Both the position numbers and the translations under genes were made by a program. Shown one piece after another: positions 43,373-52,522 of a DNA stretch of 64,000 nt. The DNA is from Plasmodium coatneyi (lineage: Eukaryota; Apicomplexa; Aconoidasida; Haemosporida; Plasmodiidae), in contig NC_033558.1 in the NCBI RefSeq assembly GCF_001680005.1, positions 154,501 to 218,500 of the forward strand. Reading direction: 5' to 3'. The notes below the pieces were generated by a model. The model was not told the DNA's origin and searched no databases. It was given only the letters and a program-made list of their open reading frames with translations. Within the stretch, counting starts at the first letter, position 1. Each line of letters opens with the position of its first letter.

Positions 43373-44994
43373 TCAGCCTGCTGGAGAGTCGATCGCGCCC
43401 CCCCTGCAGCAAAGCGCAATTCTCTTCTCCCCCGACTCAACGGCATTTTCAGACACGTCCGATGACCACAAGTTCGATGTGGCAGTCAAAATTCCATTAA
43501 CCCTAGCGTAATGAATCCCCCCACTGTACAACTGGAAGGAAGAACACAGCTGGTAGTTCTCCCTACACAGGTCAGCACGCATCGACGTGGCATAGTCGCA
43601 CCCGTAGCTTCCAACATATACGAACTCTGTGTCGTGTATCCCCGTCACGCTCGAAACAGCGAAAGAAATTATTTCCGTCTTGTTCAGGCTCCTGTTAAAA
43701 AAATACAATTCGTCCAGGTACCCATTGAAGCTAGAGTAGTGCATGTTCTTTCCAATGGTTATGTCCCCTCCTCTTTCTTCAGCGTTACCGTTACCGTTAC
43801 CGCTACCATTAGTGTCCACGTCAGCGTTAACTTTAGTTCCCTGTTTGATCAGTACGGAGTTATCCAATACCCCGTTTATATAGAGTTCCACCTTCGTGTC
43901 GTCCATTCTGACGGCTACGTTTGTCCACCTCCTGAGTGGTATTTGCCCCATGGAAGACATTCCTTCGTTTGAATTTTGGCCCGTAAGTACTCTCACAGAT
44001 AGTTTGTTCACGTGAGGGTAGAGGAGCACGGCGATGGTTTCTTCCCCCTTGTCTCTGCGTGGTAGTCATGGTTGCAAAATGCAGCACTTGTGAGAACTGC
44101 ATGTAGGTGTGCTTCTTTGTTGTGGCGGGTGGACTACCTGTGGAGCCATCACGACCTTGCCCCCTCAAACGAGCAACGATAAGTCACTTCTTACATCTGC
44201 GAAATCACATTGCGGAAGTTATTCGTTGGTCTCTCCAGAAGGTATATCCAGAATACTCTGCGAGTCGCATGAAAGGTGGCAGATGTATACACGTGTGTTT
44301 GTGCGTGACATAAACACATGAAAGGAAGGACAAGAAACGCATTCTCCAAGACACCAAAAGGGGGTGCTCCATCGCTTTTCCCTGCACAGGTACGTGTTTC
44401 TCCTCTTAACGCACATGGTGAACTGCGTCGTTTTCAACGTGTCGCCGGCGTGGACCAAACCGGAGTTATCTGCGGAGTGGGAGGTGGAGCAAAAAAAAAA
44501 AAAAAAAGGATAACATAAGATGGCAATCTTCACCATTTGGGATAGCTCAAAGGATGCATAACCAAGCAAGCGCACAGTTAGGATTTTTTTTTTTATTTCG
44601 TTTGGTGGTCTCATCTTAGCAAGTATATGCACGTGGAAAACCTTCCTTCCAGAGTACCTCCCACGAAGGCCCCGCTGTATCCCCGTCCATTAAAACCGGG
44701 GGCAGGGCGCACCAACTTGTGCATGTGGTTATTGTTCCAGCTGTAGTCCACGGCATACATGTCGTCAAAAGTCCACTTTCCGATGAGCCCTTTGGGCACA
44801 CTGTTGGACGTGACGACTGTGGATGTCCCCCCTAGGCATATGCTATTCGGAACCCTAAGACATGTCTCGAACAGATTGTCAAATGATCCAGAGAAGGATA
44901 ATTCGCTGACGTAACTGAAGAGTGATTTTTCGACCTTGGTAGATCGTAGGGTTGCCACGAGGGCTACCAGGAGGGAAAGAACGACTCTCAGCAT
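43373..44994 (-). CDS. Secreted LamG (concanavalin-like) domain protein, three exons
   Basis: Exons complement(43373..44054, 44394..44469, 44658..44994) join in phases 1 and 2 to give 364 residues. A clear signal peptide (about residues 1-18, MLRVVLSLLVALVATL) is followed by a LamG-like jelly roll. Its features are LIGKWTFDD, GFNGRGYSGAF, TQFTMCVK, RWTNVAVRMDDTKVELYINGV and FNGYLDELYFFNRSLN. After it comes a Cys-rich tail with CDY, DLC, YQLC and SGGIHYARVNG, suggesting disulphides. There is no membrane segment at the end, so a secreted or vesicle-stored protein is likely. LamG proteins of Plasmodium are usually linked to parasite surface or stage-specific secretion, but I cannot name this one. 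The exon 1 donor (GTACTC) was chosen because it alone restores frame and domain continuity. Confidence 0.75.
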
Positions 44995-45953
44995 TCTTCC
45001 TGCGTGTGTACATGGGTAGGTAAATAAGTGTGCTTCTTTATGCTTCTACATACGTAGGTATAGCGCCCATTTGCGCTTATCCCTGCATGCATATATCTCA
45101 CTGGAGGAAGTGTGCACCACAGATTGTCGTGTCATGTTTTGCTCCGTGGCGACGTTCACTTGTATCGTACCTATGACTTGTAGAGGAGTTCCAAAAGGTA
45201 CACCGTTATTTCGCTGGTTGATCTATCTCCGGGGGTGATAAAATGTGTGGAAAAAAAAATACCCTTTTGCTGCGCTTACAACGTTTAACGACCTTACGTG
45301 GTTGGTAGACAGATCCTCAAGCAAACGAACGCATCGTCATGCGCGCAGGTGTCAAGAAAAGTGGTTCCCCTGCAGTCCGCTGGCAGATTATTCGGCGAGC
45401 ACACATTCCGGTGTACGTACGCATGCCGATGCACTCACGTTTATTATTTTCGCCTCCCTCCCAAAAAAATCCCCCAATTTGTGTCAATTTATGGGCACAA
45501 TTAAATCGTCCTCCTTGTGAATTTAAACGAAAAAGGAAAATAAAGACAGCCACCCACCCTTTGACGCGCTAATTCGAGTTTTTTTTTTTCCTGCACGAGA
45601 CTTATTCTGCTAGCTATTCTCATTTTTTGTGCACTTTTTACCTGAACAGGTCAGGCGAAAAATGAAATAAAAAAAAAAAAGCAGCAGGGCATAGAGATAT
45701 ATGTCCACATTCCGATTAGTGAAAAGTTCCCATTCCGATCAACTGCGCACCATTTTAAACACTCTTTTTAAGAGAATTTCTTCACAGCATAGGTTTGTAT
45801 TTTCCGTACATTTTGCGCATGTCTACCTATCTGCTCATGTACACACTGCAGGTGTATTATTTTTTTTGTCCCCTCCCTGAAGGATCCCAAAAGCGCAGCG
45901 GTGCTCCACCAAAGTGATTTTTTTTTTTTTTTTTTTTTCAGTTGCCCCCCACA
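44995..45953. other. Divergent intergenic region (LamG / ankyrin-like)
   Basis: About 960 bp between two divergent starts. A palindrome copy lies at 45641-45655 with CTGCTAGCTATTCTC about 30 bp before it. A 21-base T run lies just before the ankyrin-like start. No gene. Confidence 0.5.
45641..45655. repeat. Dispersed palindrome, copy
   Basis: CCTGAACAGGTCAGG, two bases from the perfect form, preceded by TTTTTA and followed by CGAAAAATG. TGCTAGCTATTCTC lies upstream at 45608-45621. Confidence 0.75.
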
Positions 45954-47243
45954 ATGGAGGTGGAAGGTAAAACCTGGTGCGACAGGAAGCTGCTCAAATT
46001 CGAAGACATCTGCAGAGGACGCAGTCATTCCATCCACCACCACTTGGTGAATAACGACGTAATGGCCGCCATCGATCAGCTGAAAAAAGGAACCTCCCCC
46101 TTCGTCAGAGACGAGTGTAACAGGACTGCCCTTGATTTAGCCATCGTATTATTTATGGGAAAATTTCATGAGTCCCTATGTACCTCCCTCATTGCAGATT
46201 ATATGCATTCAAATGGGTGCGTCTCGAGGAGTTCCTCTTTTACATACAGTGATGGGGTAGGAGTTACCTTTAGGGGAAAGGCCCCCTTTGACCGCTCAAA
46301 AGATCCACTCAATGTGGCAAACGAAAGAAGCGCAACGGAGGAGTCGTCCAACTCGTCACCGTTTGGGAGAAGGAAAGCACGTTCGGCCATTCCAAACAAG
46401 TCCCACTCTTATCAGCATGGTTACAAAGTCGGGGCGTACAACAGAAATACGGCACCCGCACCGAATGCATTAACCACCAGGGGAAAAAACAAATATGAGC
46501 AAGCACTGCTGGATGGACGACTGCGAAGAATGAAAGCCCTGCTATTGTTCATAAAGACGTTAAGCATAAACACCCGACTGAGAAAATATGCAGAGAAAGT
46601 TGCAAAGGAAGAGATTGCAAAATTGTCTTTCCCTTTTCTGTACACAAATACCATGCACATGCTTTTTAAGCGTTTTTCGCCTGAACATGGTCAGGTAAAA
46701 AAGTGGAACATAAAAAATCCAGCTGACTCAAGAAAATTAGTTACAAAAATATTGTCTAGCAATTTGTTCGGAAGTGAAGTAATTAAATTTATCGGGAACA
46801 TCTTATCCTGCTTCTCCTCCCTGATTGGAATTTTTGGAGAAAAGGTGTACCTACAGGAGTCCACCATTTCGCAGTACCTTTTACACATGTCTTTCACTTT
46901 CGATGATGAATACTTATTCAACGTAGTCGTTAACAAGGAGAACACTTTTGCGCAAAAGGATATTTTTCATTGGGATGGACTAATAAACTCCATATCGCAT
47001 GGGAAGCATTCCTTCCGCCCTTATTACCAGCCGTTACTGTATGCCAGACTGAACAAGTTTTTCTTGGAAAAGCTGGAACAGCTCCGGGATGGTGCGAAGG
47101 TGGGGAAAAGGAATCACCACTTAGCTAATGGGACGAACCCTGCCCTCAACTTCAGAGGAAAAAACGTGTGTAAGAACCACGCCACTTATAAAACAAACGA
47201 AAGTGTGCCCTGTGGAGGAACCGATAGGAGTAAACGCTATTAG
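45954..47243 (+). CDS. Ankyrin-like conserved Plasmodium protein
   Basis: Single-exon gene of 429 residues from the ATG at 45954. The frame runs on to a TTG a few codons upstream, but only this ATG has a good AACAATGG-like context (ACAATGG). Residues about 24-65 (HHHLVNNDVMAAIDQL through DECNRTALDLAI) match an ankyrin repeat, including the TALDLA helix. Downstream are a basic linker, a helical region (about 180-290, with LLLFIKTLSINTRLRKYAEK) and a C-terminus rich in Phe and Tyr. I do not recognise the rest. A degraded copy of the dispersed palindrome (46680-46695) encodes residues about 243-248 (SPEHGQ), so this repeat either became coding or marks a mis-called intron. No signal or membrane segment. 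Confidence 0.7.
   Translation: MEVEGKTWCDRKLLKFEDICRGRSHSIHHHLVNNDVMAAIDQLKKGTSPFVRDECNRTALDLAIVLFMGKFHESLCTSLIADYMHSNGCVSRSSSFTYSDGVGVTFRGKAPFDRSKDPLNVANERSATEESSNSSPFGRRKARSAIPNKSHSYQHGYKVGAYNRNTAPAPNALTTRGKNKYEQALLDGRLRRMKALLLFIKTLSINTRLRKYAEKVAKEEIAKLSFPFLYTNTMHMLFKRFSPEHGQVKKWNIKNPADSRKLVTKILSSNLFGSEVIKFIGNILSCFSSLIGIFGEKVYLQESTISQYLLHMSFTFDDEYLFNVVVNKENTFAQKDIFHWDGLINSISHGKHSFRPYYQPLLYARLNKFFLEKLEQLRDGAKVGKRNHHLANGTNPALNFRGKNVCKNHATYKTNESVPCGGTDRSKRY
46680..46695. repeat. Dispersed palindrome inside an open reading frame
   Basis: CCTGAACATGGTCAGG followed by TAAAAAAG. It matches the element but with one extra base in the centre. Its reading frame is continuous with the ankyrin-like gene. 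Confidence 0.6.
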
Positions 47244-47481
47244 GAGCCTTCCCCCCCAATTCGGCCGTAAGGTCCAGAGAAATCGCCTCATTTGTCCTCT
47301 ACGTCGTGGTAAATACAACCGGTGCAGGGGGTGAGGTGTTTCCCCCCTTCTAGAGGGCAAACCCATCGGTTGCCTGCTCGATGGGCACCATTTGTTCACA
47401 ACCAACTGGTTAGCACGTGATAGGTATGTAAAACTTGATATGCGCAAATGGGGGGAGGTCACTTCTGGCATCTGAACTGTG

Positions 47482-47512
<31 letters not shown>

Positions 47513-47620
47513 GTGGGGATGATATCGTATCGGGTGCGATTCTTCACGTCACTGCTTCCCCAAAAAACCTTTAAAAGGATAAAAAAAAATGCCACACGCC
47601 TCATTTGGAGGCCAAACTTT

Positions 47621-47634
47621 ACCTGAACTGTTCA
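47621..47634. repeat. Dispersed palindrome, truncated copy
   Basis: ACCTGAACTGTTCA, the left arm and part of the right arm, without the final GG. Confidence 0.65.
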
Positions 47635-47874
47635 TACAAAATTGTGGCTCCAGTGGGGATGCCAAAACTGGTGGGGGCACAAGCAGAGGAAAGTTCCCCC
47701 ACCGTTAAATGGGGTTAACTTGGGTTTAGCAGAACAGTGTACTCGCCTCTTCCCCATGTGTGGCGAAACGACATCGCATAATTGGTTAGGGTAATTTTTT
47801 CCCCACCAGATTAATCCAAAGCGATCCGTTTCGCGCGGCCCCCGTCAGGAAGAAAAAAATAAAATAAAATAATT

Positions 47875-47902
47875 AGCTAGCTGCCTGAACCGTTCAGGTG
47901 AA
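47875..47902 (-). repeat. Complete dispersed palindrome plus CAGCTAGCTA (inverted copy)
   Basis: Forward strand reads AGCTAGCTG then CCTGAACCGTTCAGG then TGAAA and an A run. Its reverse complement is identical to the element at 50696-50722 over at least 27 bases. Perfect 7-base arms around one central base. Confidence 0.85.
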
Positions 47903-48005
47903 AAAAAAAAAAAAAAAAGAAAAAAACGTGGAGGAAAGTATCAAAAGGGAAGGGACCACATAAAGAAGCCTACACCGCGTGGACGGATTACGCTGAGGGC
48001 ACCCC

Positions 48006-48878
48006 ATGGCTAACAGCAAATTCGCGTACGTGAAGCAGCTCGAGGAGGAGAGGAGGGTGTTGCCGTGTTGCTACTTCGTGGTGAGGATAGACGGAGGGAA
48101 CTTCAAGGCATTCACAAAGACACACGGGTACACAAAACCGAATGACGTAAGAGGACTCCACCTGATGAATGCATGTGCAAAGGAAGTCATGCACAAGTTC
48201 GATGAAATCGATTTAGCATATGGACACTCAGACGAGTACAGTTTTCTTTTCCGAAAAAAAACAAAAGTGTGGAATAGGAGGCATGACAAAATATTAACCA
48301 ATGTCGTCTCCTGTTTTTCAGGCTCCTTTCCTTTTCTCTGGAAGGAATTCTTCCCCGAGCAGGAGCTACTATACGTACCATGTTTTGACGGAAGGATTGT
48401 TCTACTGCCAACGGAGAGGGAAGCCAAGGATTACTTCCGTTGGAGACAAGTCGATTGTCACATAAACACGCAATACAATGAGTGCTTCTGGAACCTAATC
48501 AATAGGGGTGGCTATTCTCACCAAGAGGCTTACAATACGTTGATGACAACACAGAAGAAGGACAAGAATGAGTTGCTCTTCTCCCGCTTTGGGATAAACT
48601 ACAATGAGTTGCCTGAAATTTTTAGGCGCGGTTCCATTTTGATGAGGGCGGAACAGAGCGGAAAAAGGGACAACGTCACTGAACAGGTGGACAACACACA
48701 CGTGAAGAATCCCAAGGTCCTACTTCCGGACGAAGGTATGGTGCCCCCCCCGGAGGAACTACACAACGATAGCACTACCCCCTGCAAGCGTAACACAGAG
48801 GAGAAGTTCACTCTTTCGCATGAGAATCTCGTGAGCGACATTTTCTGGGAGAAGTACCATTTATTATTTGCCAAGTGA
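48006..48878 (+). CDS. THG1: tRNA(His) guanylyltransferase (THG1)
   Basis: Single-exon gene of 290 residues, the usual family length. THG1 adds the essential G at position -1 of tRNA(His) by a 3'-5' polymerase reaction. The N-terminus, MANSKFAYVKQ, is the family opening. The metal-binding residues are in place: D29 in VVRIDGGNF and D76-E77 in AYGHSDEYSF. Other signatures are KPNDVRGLHLMN, FDGRIVLLPT, the HINTQYNECFW helix and a KKDKNELLFSRFGINYNELP segment equivalent to the family's KNELLF motif. The C-terminal 70 residues vary, as is normal. A THG1 that charges the tRNA(His) end is expected in eukaryotes with a tRNA gene lacking encoded G-1. Identification is secure. Confidence 0.95.
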   Translation: MANSKFAYVKQLEEERRVLPCCYFVVRIDGGNFKAFTKTHGYTKPNDVRGLHLMNACAKEVMHKFDEIDLAYGHSDEYSFLFRKKTKVWNRRHDKILTNVVSCFSGSFPFLWKEFFPEQELLYVPCFDGRIVLLPTEREAKDYFRWRQVDCHINTQYNECFWNLINRGGYSHQEAYNTLMTTQKKDKNELLFSRFGINYNELPEIFRRGSILMRAEQSGKRDNVTEQVDNTHVKNPKVLLPDEGMVPPPEELHNDSTTPCKRNTEEKFTLSHENLVSDIFWEKYHLLFAK

Positions 48879-49812
48879 CGTCGAACAGAAGCAGAGTCGG
48901 GTGTTGCGTCTGGGGGTGCACACAGCTACATGCTAACCCAAAGGAACAAATGAAAGATGCTTCTTTTTTCTCAAAATGGTGCAAAGGATTGTCCAGCTGA
49001 ACAAAAGGGAGAACAGATCAAGTGTTCACAACTGGTACGGTACCAGATTGTACCTGAAGGACTCCTACCCCCATTTGGCATACTTCCACGCACACACATC
49101 CTCTGCTGAAGTAGTAACCTCTTTATCAAAAAAAAAAAAAAAGCATGACCCTGTGCATGTGAAAATGTGACCTACATACATGTTCCCCGTGGAAGACTCT
49201 CCCCTAGATCGGTGCACCTACGCATACGCTTTACTTTTAAAACGGGGATACCTTTTCTCTGTACCTTAGAATAGACACCCCTGGGGGTGCCAATGTCACA
49301 TGGATGGTCTCCCCATTGGGGGAAACCTCTTCTTCATTTTTTTTGCAGTAGCTGTGCAGTGTGTGCACGGAGAGGGTTGGAAAAAAAAAAAAAAAAAAAA
49401 AGGCGCAGGAGAAGACCCGTGGAAAAGTTACAAAGTATGCCACAACGTAATGCACGGAGGGACACACAACGAACAAGAACTTGTTTTAACGTAGCAGTGA
49501 GACCGCCTTTTTTTTTTTTTTTTTCCACCCTCTGCGTGCGCATGTTAACAGTAAACACTTTGGGGAATACACTACAAGCCTGTATTCCCCCGCGTGCGAT
49601 ATGCCTTTTTTTTTTTTTTTTTTAAAAAATCTATTTGTTTAACTCTTCGTATGTTTAATTGATCTTGTCGTTACTTTTCCGTTTGTCCACTCGTTGGTGT
49701 GCTACCTTTCGTCCCGCTGGCGGAGGTAACCCTGTCTGGCCAAACGCCTAGCAATTTCCGACCGCCCCCCTGTGCACTCCCCTTGTTGTGCCTACCAACT
49801 AAATCGAATAAG
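48879..49812. other. Intergenic region
   Basis: About 930 bp between two plus-strand genes. A/T runs at 49127-49142, 49381-49400, 49509-49524 and 49605-49621. No palindrome copy and no gene seen. Confidence 0.55.
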
Positions 49813-52448
49813 ATGAGCGCCTCAAATGATCATGTTGCCCAAAGGAATGGCCGAACCAGACTGAAACGGTAAACCGTGCAATGGAAACGGCACAGCTTGG
49901 GAAATTACCCCATGGGGAGTTAGCCCCCCCGTAATACGGCAGAGTGCCACCCATTTGGTGAGCCCCTCCCCCCCTTTGCAGCGCCCCGGCCGGAAAGCCC
50001 ACGCACCCGAACGATCCTATGCACTGCCCAGTATGAAATGCACATGGATGAGTCCACCCAGTCGTTACACCTACGTGCGTGCAAGTGTGTACGAACCTAA
50101 CCCAAAACAGTGAGTTCCATCCAACCATTGTTTTTTTCCCTACCATTGGCAGCTCTACTATGAAACAACCGAAAGGTTATACAAAAGCAGTGTTAGAAAT
50201 TTGAGCCATCGAAATAAGACGTCCATGTTTGATGCGGCTGGAGGTGAAAGCAAAGGTAACAGTCGTCTGCCATTGGGAAGTTCGCATGCCCGGATAGGAG
50301 TCCACAGAGAGGCTTCCCCATTTGAGTCAATCGTCTATCTCACCACGTATTTAGTTGCACCTTACTATACTTCCCCTTATTTTCATTTGTGACCCACCCC
50401 TCAACGGCAGACTCGAACAGCGGCTCCGCCGACAAATGGACGAATAAAAAAATGATTGCTCCCCCCCCTGGAGAGATCAAAAAAATACTGCAGCAGGAGC
50501 CATTTCATATGATGAGCAAAAGATCTGGAAGGAGGATTCACCCGGAGGTTGCAAGTGGAAACATCTTTTCCAAGCAGAGGTGGGTACATGCACGCAAAAA
50601 AAAGGGGTTTCAACGTGGTTAACATCCCCCCCTGAGCAGCTTCTAAGAGAATGAACTTATCGAATGGGACAAATTTTTTTTTTTTTTTTTTTTTTCACCT
50701 GAACGGTTCAGGCAGCTAGCTATTTTTTTTTTTTTTTTTTTTTTTTTCCAACTTTGTTTGTTGCTAATATGATGGTGACACGTCTTCTCCCTCCCCCCTT
50801 TTGTCTCCTCTCACAGTGGCGATGTGGACCAAAAAAAGAGGTCCCCAAGAAAAGGCAGGCGATGCGTTAAGTGTGAACACCACTGAGCCTTCTTTTTTTT
50901 CCCATTGGGGTGTGCAGAAGGGACTATCTTTTGTAATCTTCTCCCCACTTTACCCGTCCATCTCTTACCAACATTGATAACCGCAGCTCCAAGAAGACGA
51001 GCAGCTACAGCCTGAACAACAACCCCTACAGGTGGGGAGTCGACGTCCTTAGGTACCCCTTACCCACACCGAAGAGGAACTACAGACACGTAGACAATTT
51101 ATCGGTACGGAGAGGTAGACCACGTCTGGGGTGGCACTGCAACGAAGCAACGTTCGCATCATGTTACTCATTTGTTGTGTTGCTCCCCCATCCACCTGCA
51201 GACCTGCCTTGTGCCCAACAAAAGCGCCGACACGTTCGTCCCTAAGAAGAGCCCAACTCATTACGTGACCCAATTGGAGGTGAGCGCAAATTCGGCCACC
51301 CGGAAAGGCAACCACGAAAATTAGTGCCACATCCCTACACAACTGCTTACCTCCAAACTGCTTACTTCACAACGCCTCCCCCCAGAAATCGCTGTGCCCC
51401 AAGGAAAGCGCCTCCATCCAGGGATCCAGCCGAAAGATGATTCGTTCGCACGAGTCCAAGTTAGAGGTGAGCTCATTTTGCACGTGCTGATATGCGGCAG
51501 GGGGGTAAACCACTAAGTGGAACATATCATGTCCATCCCCCACATTGCGTTTCCTTACCGTTCCCACGTCCTTGTCCTTGTCCCTCTCCAGATAAACTGC
51601 ATCCCAAAAAACCTCGGACGGAGCGAGACGAAACCCGCTTGCACTCTTCGTCGGGACAACTTAAACGTTAAAAAAATAGAGAAGAAAATGGTCCCCTCGT
51701 CAGAGTTTAAAACATTCCTGTCTTGGCTCACCCAACTGTGGGAACCTACCTCACTGTTGAACCAACCCTAGGTGTGCTCACTTCCGACGCTCCCCATTCT
51801 TCCCCTCCTCTAGGCGGACCTCACCCCCATAGCGCACATCGAAAGGAGGCCCTTCCACATAAACACCACCTGCAGGAACAAGCAGTCTTCCCTTTCCTTC
51901 AACAGTAAGTGCATTTTCGGTGGACCCCCTACCGTGCATACCTGCACAGGTGCACCTCCAAAACATTGTCCCCACCCCCCCCTGCAGGTGCCAGAGAACC
52001 GTCTCCCTTTAGGTCAGGAAAACGAATCGGATACATCACCACCAAGAGGGAGCATTCAGTCTTTTTGTGTTGATTTGCGTTTTTTACGGTGGAGTAAGCG
52101 GCGAAGGATACAACCAAACACATGCATAATGTCGACCCCTTGGGATGTCCCCCCAATGCGAATCCAAGCCGTGCGTCATTCATCCATCCCTTTTACTTCT
52201 TTAATTTGCCATTTCAATTGTAAAAAAAAAAAAAAAAAAAAAAATCTCCACTTGGCTAATTTTTTTTTTACTTCTTGTGGACGTCCCTCTTAGGGGAATT
52301 CGCACCCGTGCCGTTGCTGCGTGGCAATGTGTGCACCATCGTTTTGATCCATTCTTCACAGAGCATTGGACTTGTTTTTCTAGCCGTAACTTTCATTTGT
52401 GCCTTTGCCCTCGTGGGCGTAATTTTTTTTTTAAAACACGTGTGGTGA
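49813..52448 (+). CDS. Many-exon protein ending in a C-terminal tail anchor (function unknown)
   Basis: At least 11 short exons: 49813..49868, 49982..50030, 50153..50255, 50411..50579, 50817..50870, 50987..51104, 51202..51279, 51386..51466, 51592..about 51690, 51814..51904, and 52294..52448. All borders are GT-AG and phase-compatible, except the donor of the ninth exon, which is weak (51667 or 51691). An extra exon at 51988..52073 ends in a stop, or joins the last exon if the weak donor at 52069 is used. The protein is about 350-380 residues, basic, with Cys/Pro motifs repeated (CLVPNKSADTF, LCPKESASI, NCIPKNLG). The last exon encodes a single hydrophobic stretch (SIGLVFLAVTFICAFALVGV) and the tail FFLKHVW, so a tail-anchored, cytosol-facing protein is likely. 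I recognise no family. Confidence 0.6.
50696..50722 (+). repeat. Complete dispersed palindrome plus CAGCTAGCTA (forward copy)
   Basis: CACCTGAACGGTTCAGG followed directly by CAGCTAGCTA and flanked by T runs on both sides. It lies in the intron 50580-50816. It is the exact reverse complement of the copy at 47875-47902 over about 27 bases. Confidence 0.85.
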
Positions 52449-52522
52449 GTTGATCGAAGTTGCTTTGACTTCGAATGGACGTGGTGCCCCCAAATAGGGT
52501 GGACGCCACACTACGTAACCGC
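52449..52522. other. Convergent gap
   Basis: Only about 75 bp separate the proposed last exon of the tail-anchored gene and the 3' end of the frizzled-like gene on the other strand. Confidence 0.5.

Larger units (their letters stand above)
47244..48005. other. Intergenic region with two palindrome copies
   Basis: About 760 bp between two plus-strand genes. T run at 47481-47504. A half palindrome at 47621-47634 and a complete one at 47884-47898 (with AGCTAGCT at 47875). No gene. Confidence 0.55.
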
